A DNA stretch of 9,068 nt from Candidatus Poseidonia alphae (GTDB taxonomy: Archaea > Thermoplasmatota > Poseidoniia > Poseidoniales > Poseidoniaceae). This document shows, in pieces, positions 5,950-9,068 of this stretch. The notes below the pieces were generated by a model. It did not search any database. It saw only the letters and a program-made list of their open reading frames with translations, and was not told the DNA's origin. How positions within the stretch are numbered: position 1 is the stretch's first letter; each line of letters begins with the position of its first letter. The stretch lies in contig DAVD01000025.1 of NCBI GenBank assembly GCA_002505405.1, forward strand, positions 18,770 to 27,837, read 5' to 3'. A program made the translations under genes and the position numbers.

Positions 5950-7347
5950 TCATTCAAACAAGTTATCGCGGTGTTCTCCACAGAGATTTTTTGCTAACAT
6001 CTTCTTCAGTTCCATTCCTTGAGACAAGCACCAGTGTGTTTTGACAGTGATCGCTTCGGGTGTCGAATTGATACCGTGTCCAAGAAGCCCCATGTCAATT
6101 TGTTTTCTTCCCTTGGAATAGACGTTCATGTCTACGGGGCCATTGATGCATTGATTGACGACGACAACCGGAAGTTCCCGGTTCATGCAGCGGGTCAATA
6201 CGCGCCACAATTGCGTGTTTTCTGGAGCGTCTTTTTGCGGGTCATCAATCGGGAGGTGCCCAAGTCCAGTCCCATGGATGACCACGCCCTGTACCCCGGT
6301 AGAGATGACGGCCTCAATGTGTTCAGCATGAAGCCAAGGGCCAGCCAAGAATTGTGCAATGCGCTGACCTGGTTCATACCTCGTAGGGTACTGGGTCTTT
6401 GGCCGGCCAGGGTTGTTTTCTTGCATTTGCTGGTACTCCGGACTCAGTTTTGTTTCGAATCCTTCTGAGGTGATGGAGATGTGTGCGAGAGCTTGGCCGT
6501 TAACCGCTTGGAATGCATCTCGCCTTGAAGAATGCATTTTGCGAACAGCAAATCCTGAATGAACTGCCATGGTTCCATCGCTTTGGGAATCGTGCATGAC
6601 GACCGTACATGCATCGCCTGCATCGCCGGTTGGTGCTGGGCCGTATGCGGCCCAATGTACGGCTGCGAGCAAGTTCTCCGATGCGTCAGATGAACCTCGG
6701 TCACTTGACCTTTGGGAGCCCACCATCGCTATGGGCCCAGGGGGCGTCTCTCCCTTTCCTGCGAAAGCAAATCCAACAGCTGATGCAGTCATGTGCATGG
6801 TGTCTGTTCCGTGGGAGATGACAACGCCTCGACACCCATCTGCAAAGGCTGCTGCACAGGCTTCTATGATGAGGTTCCAATGTTGTGGGCGGATGTCGTC
6901 GCTGAACATGTTTCCTATTTTGATTGCATCAAGTTGTGCGATTGAAGCCAGTTCAGGAACTGCATCAAGGAGTTCTTCGGGCTCAAATCGTGCTTCAACG
7001 GCGCCCGTTGCATAATCCACTTTTGAGGCGATCGTACCACCGGTGTGGATGAGGCGCACTCGAGGGAGGTCAGTTGATGCCTTAGGGGCATTAAGGGACG
7101 CCGACGGTGTTGATGGTTTAACCGATGCGTGCTCCCAAGAGACGATGTTTTCTTGAGGATAGTTGACGTTGTATCCGTTGTCAAGTTTGATCGAGATGTG
7201 ACGGGGTGCAGGTGACGGTAAGACCAAACCTTCGTGGGTCACTTCACCGTTCAACGTTGAGACCGTGGCGGTGACGCGTTCACCGGGTGTTGGGAGGCCT
7301 TCCATGGCCTGTGGAGGAGAAGACGCCACATGAAGGGTTCGCTTCAC
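5950..7347 (-). CDS. gatD: glutamyl-tRNA(Gln) amidotransferase subunit D
   Basis: GatD is the asparaginase-like subunit of archaeal GatDE. It releases ammonia from glutamine, and GatE uses it to convert Glu-tRNA(Gln) to Gln-tRNA(Gln). Numbering from ATG 7305 (451 residues), an N-terminal beta-barrel domain spans about 8-56 (PGERV, THEGLVLP, IKLDNGYNV). The asparaginase domain follows: IHTGGTIAS (86-94, Thr91), SHGTDTM (164-170, Thr167 and Asp168), GSQRSSDRGSSDA (196-208), VRKMHSSRRDAF (254-265, Lys256 probably catalytic) and HGTGLGH (344-350). NQCINGPVDMNVYSKGR follows near 384-400. The RKMHSSRRDAF and GTGLGH blocks mark GatD rather than plain L-asparaginase. All expected catalytic residues are present, so it should be active. 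Start: GTG 7347-7345 overlaps the permease stop (GTGA, TGA 7346-7344) and is in frame; ATG 7305 is the alternative. Neither has a Shine-Dalgarno, so coupling to the upstream gene is likely. An apparent longer frame to 7497 with a His/Arg-rich start lies inside the permease gene and is not used. GatE is not in the window. Confidence 0.93.
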   Translation of the reverse strand: MKRTLHVASSPPQAMEGLPTPGERVTATVSTLNGEVTHEGLVLPSPAPRHISIKLDNGYNVNYPQENIVSWEHASVKPSTPSASLNAPKASTDLPRVRLIHTGGTIASKVDYATGAVEARFEPEELLDAVPELASIAQLDAIKIGNMFSDDIRPQHWNLIIEACAAAFADGCRGVVISHGTDTMHMTASAVGFAFAGKGETPPGPIAMVGSQRSSDRGSSDASENLLAAVHWAAYGPAPTGDAGDACTVVMHDSQSDGTMAVHSGFAVRKMHSSRRDAFQAVNGQALAHISITSEGFETKLSPEYQQMQENNPGRPKTQYPTRYEPGQRIAQFLAGPWLHAEHIEAVISTGVQGVVIHGTGLGHLPIDDPQKDAPENTQLWRVLTRCMNRELPVVVVNQCINGPVDMNVYSKGRKQIDMGLLGHGINSTPEAITVKTHWCLSQGMELKKMLAKNLCGEHRDNLFE

Positions 7348-9068
7348 TGAGATAGGTCTTTGATTTTCTCGACCAAATCCATACGTCGGAGTCTCCAGAC
7401 TCCAATCGGAGTCATGGCGATGGCGATGGCGATGACTCCTCCCATGAGTTGGAATGCAACACCCGGTACAATCGTTACCGGGACGAAGAATTGCCAAGAT
7501 GAAAATGATGCTGCTAATCCAACCGCTCCTCCGTATGCAAACAAAACCCCAACAATACCACCGATGATTCCAATCAGTAGGCTCTCAAACAGAAGCATCG
7601 TCCCAAGACTGCGCGTGGATGCACCAAGAACACGTAGTGTAGCCAGTTCGAAATCACGCTCAGCGACGTTCATAATCATTGTATTGAACATGACAACAAT
7701 CGTAAACAACAGGCCAAGGTACATCATGGTCTGGAAAATTTGGGTCTGTTGGTCAAGCAGACTGTTGATGCCATTGAGGAGTGTTTGTCTCTCCACAATT
7801 CCCATCGAGGCCTCTCCTAGAGCAGAATCAACCTCAACACCTTCAGGAAGGTCAAGGTAAATCGAGGTTGCATTGACGCCTAAAATCCCGCTCAAATCTT
7901 CCCGTAAGAAATACATTGTTCTCGCTAATTCTGCCGTAGATGTGGCGGTAACCTCGACTTCGGTATCAGCGCCATTGAGGTTGACAGTGTGCTGGTCTCC
8001 AACGCTCCAACCTAGGAATGTCATGCTTCCTTCATCCATCATCACCTGAGTTAATCCAGCAGATGAAGTTGGAGCATCTCCGTCTAAAATTGAAACTGAA
8101 CGCATGCCCTCATCAAACGAATCAAGGCCAACAAGAGTGAACACTCTGTCAATTCCATCGCCGTCAGCCACTGAACCAAGTGGCATTTCAATAATCATCT
8201 CATACGAGGCTGAATTGTCGGTTGCCCAATCAACGACGGGGCCTTCGGCCTCCGGCATGATGTAGACTTGTGCATCCCATGTCTGGTCGTCTTCCAGGCC
8301 TCCAACCATCGTTTCTTGGAGTCCAGCAGACATCATTTGAATCGAGCCGAAAAGCATCAATGAGATCCCTACAGCCACAAAAGTCATCGTTAGACGAATT
8401 GGCTTACGCACGCTTGAGCGAATAGAAAGTCCAAGCGTTGTTGGCATCCAAGAGGTGAGTTTTCGCAGCAGGTTTGACCCCACTCGCATCTCGTTTTGAC
8501 CGCTTAATACGGCTAGAGGATCCAGACGGCTTGCCTTCCACGCAGGGAAAGCACCCGAGAGGAACACGACGAGCATAGTCGAGCCGATGACAGATGCAAC
8601 AACTGAAGTTGGAATCGAGCGTTCCACAATTGGAACACCAACTAATTCTTGGTAAAAGTCCAACATTCCATTCATGCCGCTTGGCCCTGCTAATGCCCCA
8701 AGTGCACACCCGAGCCCACCAATCGCCAATGGAGCAATGAGGTAACCAGTCATGAGCGATGAGCGTTTGACCCCGAGTGTTCGCAGCACTGCGATTTCCT
8801 TGGCTTGACTTTGAACCAAGCGTTGAAGACTGAGGACAATGGTGATGGCCGCAATTGAAGCGATCATGACGGTGAACGGGACGGTCGTTCGCTTGGTTCC
8901 TTCCAAATCCTGTCGCATGACTTCGACGGGTTCGTTTTGCCCGCGGTCGCGAATACGGGCGTCCAACGCTGCTTCGCCAAGAGCGGTATTGACAAGTTCC
9001 TTCACGCCATCGATCTCATCGCCTTCTTCTTCGCTTGTATCGGGTAAATCAAACGCTGGTGTGCCTTC
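7344..9068 (-). CDS. ABC transporter permease with two FtsX domains (5' end outside window)
   Basis: Membrane subunit of a MacB/LolC-type ABC system; such permeases use an ATPase partner for mechanical work or lipoprotein/peptide handling at the envelope. The frame is open to the right edge, giving 574 visible residues. The GTG at 9005 is not a credible start because coding continues upstream through an acidic stretch. First FtsX domain: transmembrane segments at about 62-81, 108-128 and 154-174, with the coupling stretch EIAVLRTLGVKRSS (91-104) and AFPAWKASRLDPLAVLSG (173-190). Then come a new transmembrane helix (about 222-244) and an extracytoplasmic domain (about 245-455). The second FtsX domain has helices at about 460-478, 492-515 and 540-565, the second coupling stretch ERDFELATLRVLGAS, and a charged C-terminal tail. 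The missing N-terminus should hold the first helix and most of the first external domain. The two halves look like an internal duplication. Its stop overlaps the probable gatD start. Substrate unknown; the ATPase is not in the window. Confidence 0.88.
   Translation of the reverse strand, partial: EGTPAFDLPDTSEEEGDEIDGVKELVNTALGEAALDARIRDRGQNEPVEVMRQDLEGTKRTTVPFTVMIASIAAITIVLSLQRLVQSQAKEIAVLRTLGVKRSSLMTGYLIAPLAIGGLGCALGALAGPSGMNGMLDFYQELVGVPIVERSIPTSVVASVIGSTMLVVFLSGAFPAWKASRLDPLAVLSGQNEMRVGSNLLRKLTSWMPTTLGLSIRSSVRKPIRLTMTFVAVGISLMLFGSIQMMSAGLQETMVGGLEDDQTWDAQVYIMPEAEGPVVDWATDNSASYEMIIEMPLGSVADGDGIDRVFTLVGLDSFDEGMRSVSILDGDAPTSSAGLTQVMMDEGSMTFLGWSVGDQHTVNLNGADTEVEVTATSTAELARTMYFLREDLSGILGVNATSIYLDLPEGVEVDSALGEASMGIVERQTLLNGINSLLDQQTQIFQTMMYLGLLFTIVVMFNTMIMNVAERDFELATLRVLGASTRSLGTMLLFESLLIGIIGGIVGVLFAYGGAVGLAASFSSWQFFVPVTIVPGVAFQLMGGVIAIAIAMTPIGVWRLRRMDLVEKIKDLSQ
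7414..7434. repeat. hexanucleotide micro-repeat (ATGGCG, 3.5 copies)
   Basis: ATGGCG is repeated three times followed by ATG on the plus strand. On the coding strand of the permease it encodes an alternating Ile-Ala run (AIAIAIAM) in the last transmembrane helix. Read one frame away it yields the His-Arg run in the false upstream extension of gatD. It is in frame with the helix and so tolerated; such short repeats can expand or contract without breaking the frame. Confidence 0.7.

Noticed and set aside
5913..5981. Longer carboxyltransferase start at 5981
   Set aside because: It would overlap the end of gatD by 32 bases and add residues not usual for the family. ATG 5912 has well-placed Shine-Dalgarno elements and the usual N-terminus.
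6569..7015. Plus-strand open frame opposite gatD (148 residues)
   Set aside because: It is antisense to the GatD catalytic core, whose motifs are clearly the coding reading; composition is low-complexity and matches no family I recognise.
7348..7497. N-terminal extension of gatD by 50 residues, including a His/Arg-rich metal-binding-like run
   Set aside because: It lies entirely within the coding sequence of the permease in another frame. The His-Arg run is just the off-frame reading of the ATGGCG micro-repeat that encodes Ile-Ala in a transmembrane helix. GatD homologs begin near the PGERV barrel.

Overview
The window looks like a gene-dense piece of a planktonic archaeal genome, most plausibly a marine Euryarchaeota (Poseidoniales / Marine Group II-like) heterotroph. 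The strongest single clue is gatD, a subunit of the archaea-specific GatDE tRNA-dependent amidotransferase. It sits beside a bacterial-type acyl-CoA carboxylase beta subunit and a large, sequon-rich, membrane-anchored surface protein. The lineage call is inference; gatD itself supports only 'archaeon' firmly. Base composition is moderate and there are almost no non-coding stretches: the longest gap is 37 bases. No tRNA, rRNA, CRISPR array, insertion sequence or clear hairpin terminator was seen.

Layout. (1) Left edge, minus strand: the first codons of an unidentified gene (running off the window) preceded by a gene for a small membrane protein. (2) A 34-base divergent gap at 499-532. (3) Plus strand, 533-4348: a divergent shikimate dehydrogenase-like gene (aroE) followed 24 bases later by a long secreted, C-terminally anchored protein. 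That protein has an alpha/beta-hydrolase-like head lacking the usual nucleophile serine, then cadherin/Ig-like repeats. (4) Minus strand, 9068-4350 (transcribed right to left): a two-FtsX-domain ABC permease (5' end outside the window), gatD overlapping its stop codon, then an acyl-CoA carboxylase carboxyltransferase subunit. The plus and minus blocks converge at 4348/4350 with a single base between the stop codons.

How the genes fit together. They do not form one obvious pathway. aroE belongs to aromatic amino acid synthesis, gatD to making Gln-tRNA, and the carboxyltransferase probably to propionyl-CoA (or related acyl-CoA) carboxylation. The permease and the anchored surface protein act at the cell envelope. 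Partners that must exist elsewhere are GatE, the biotin carboxylase and biotin carrier subunits, and the ATPase of the ABC system.

Most notable observations: the surface protein's hydrolase head with Gly at the nucleophile elbow; the extra ~70 residues inserted in the catalytic domain of AroE; an exact tandem duplication of Shine-Dalgarno plus start codon in front of the surface protein; and a split between first genes with no visible Shine-Dalgarno and two downstream genes with strong ones. I found no defence system or mobile element.
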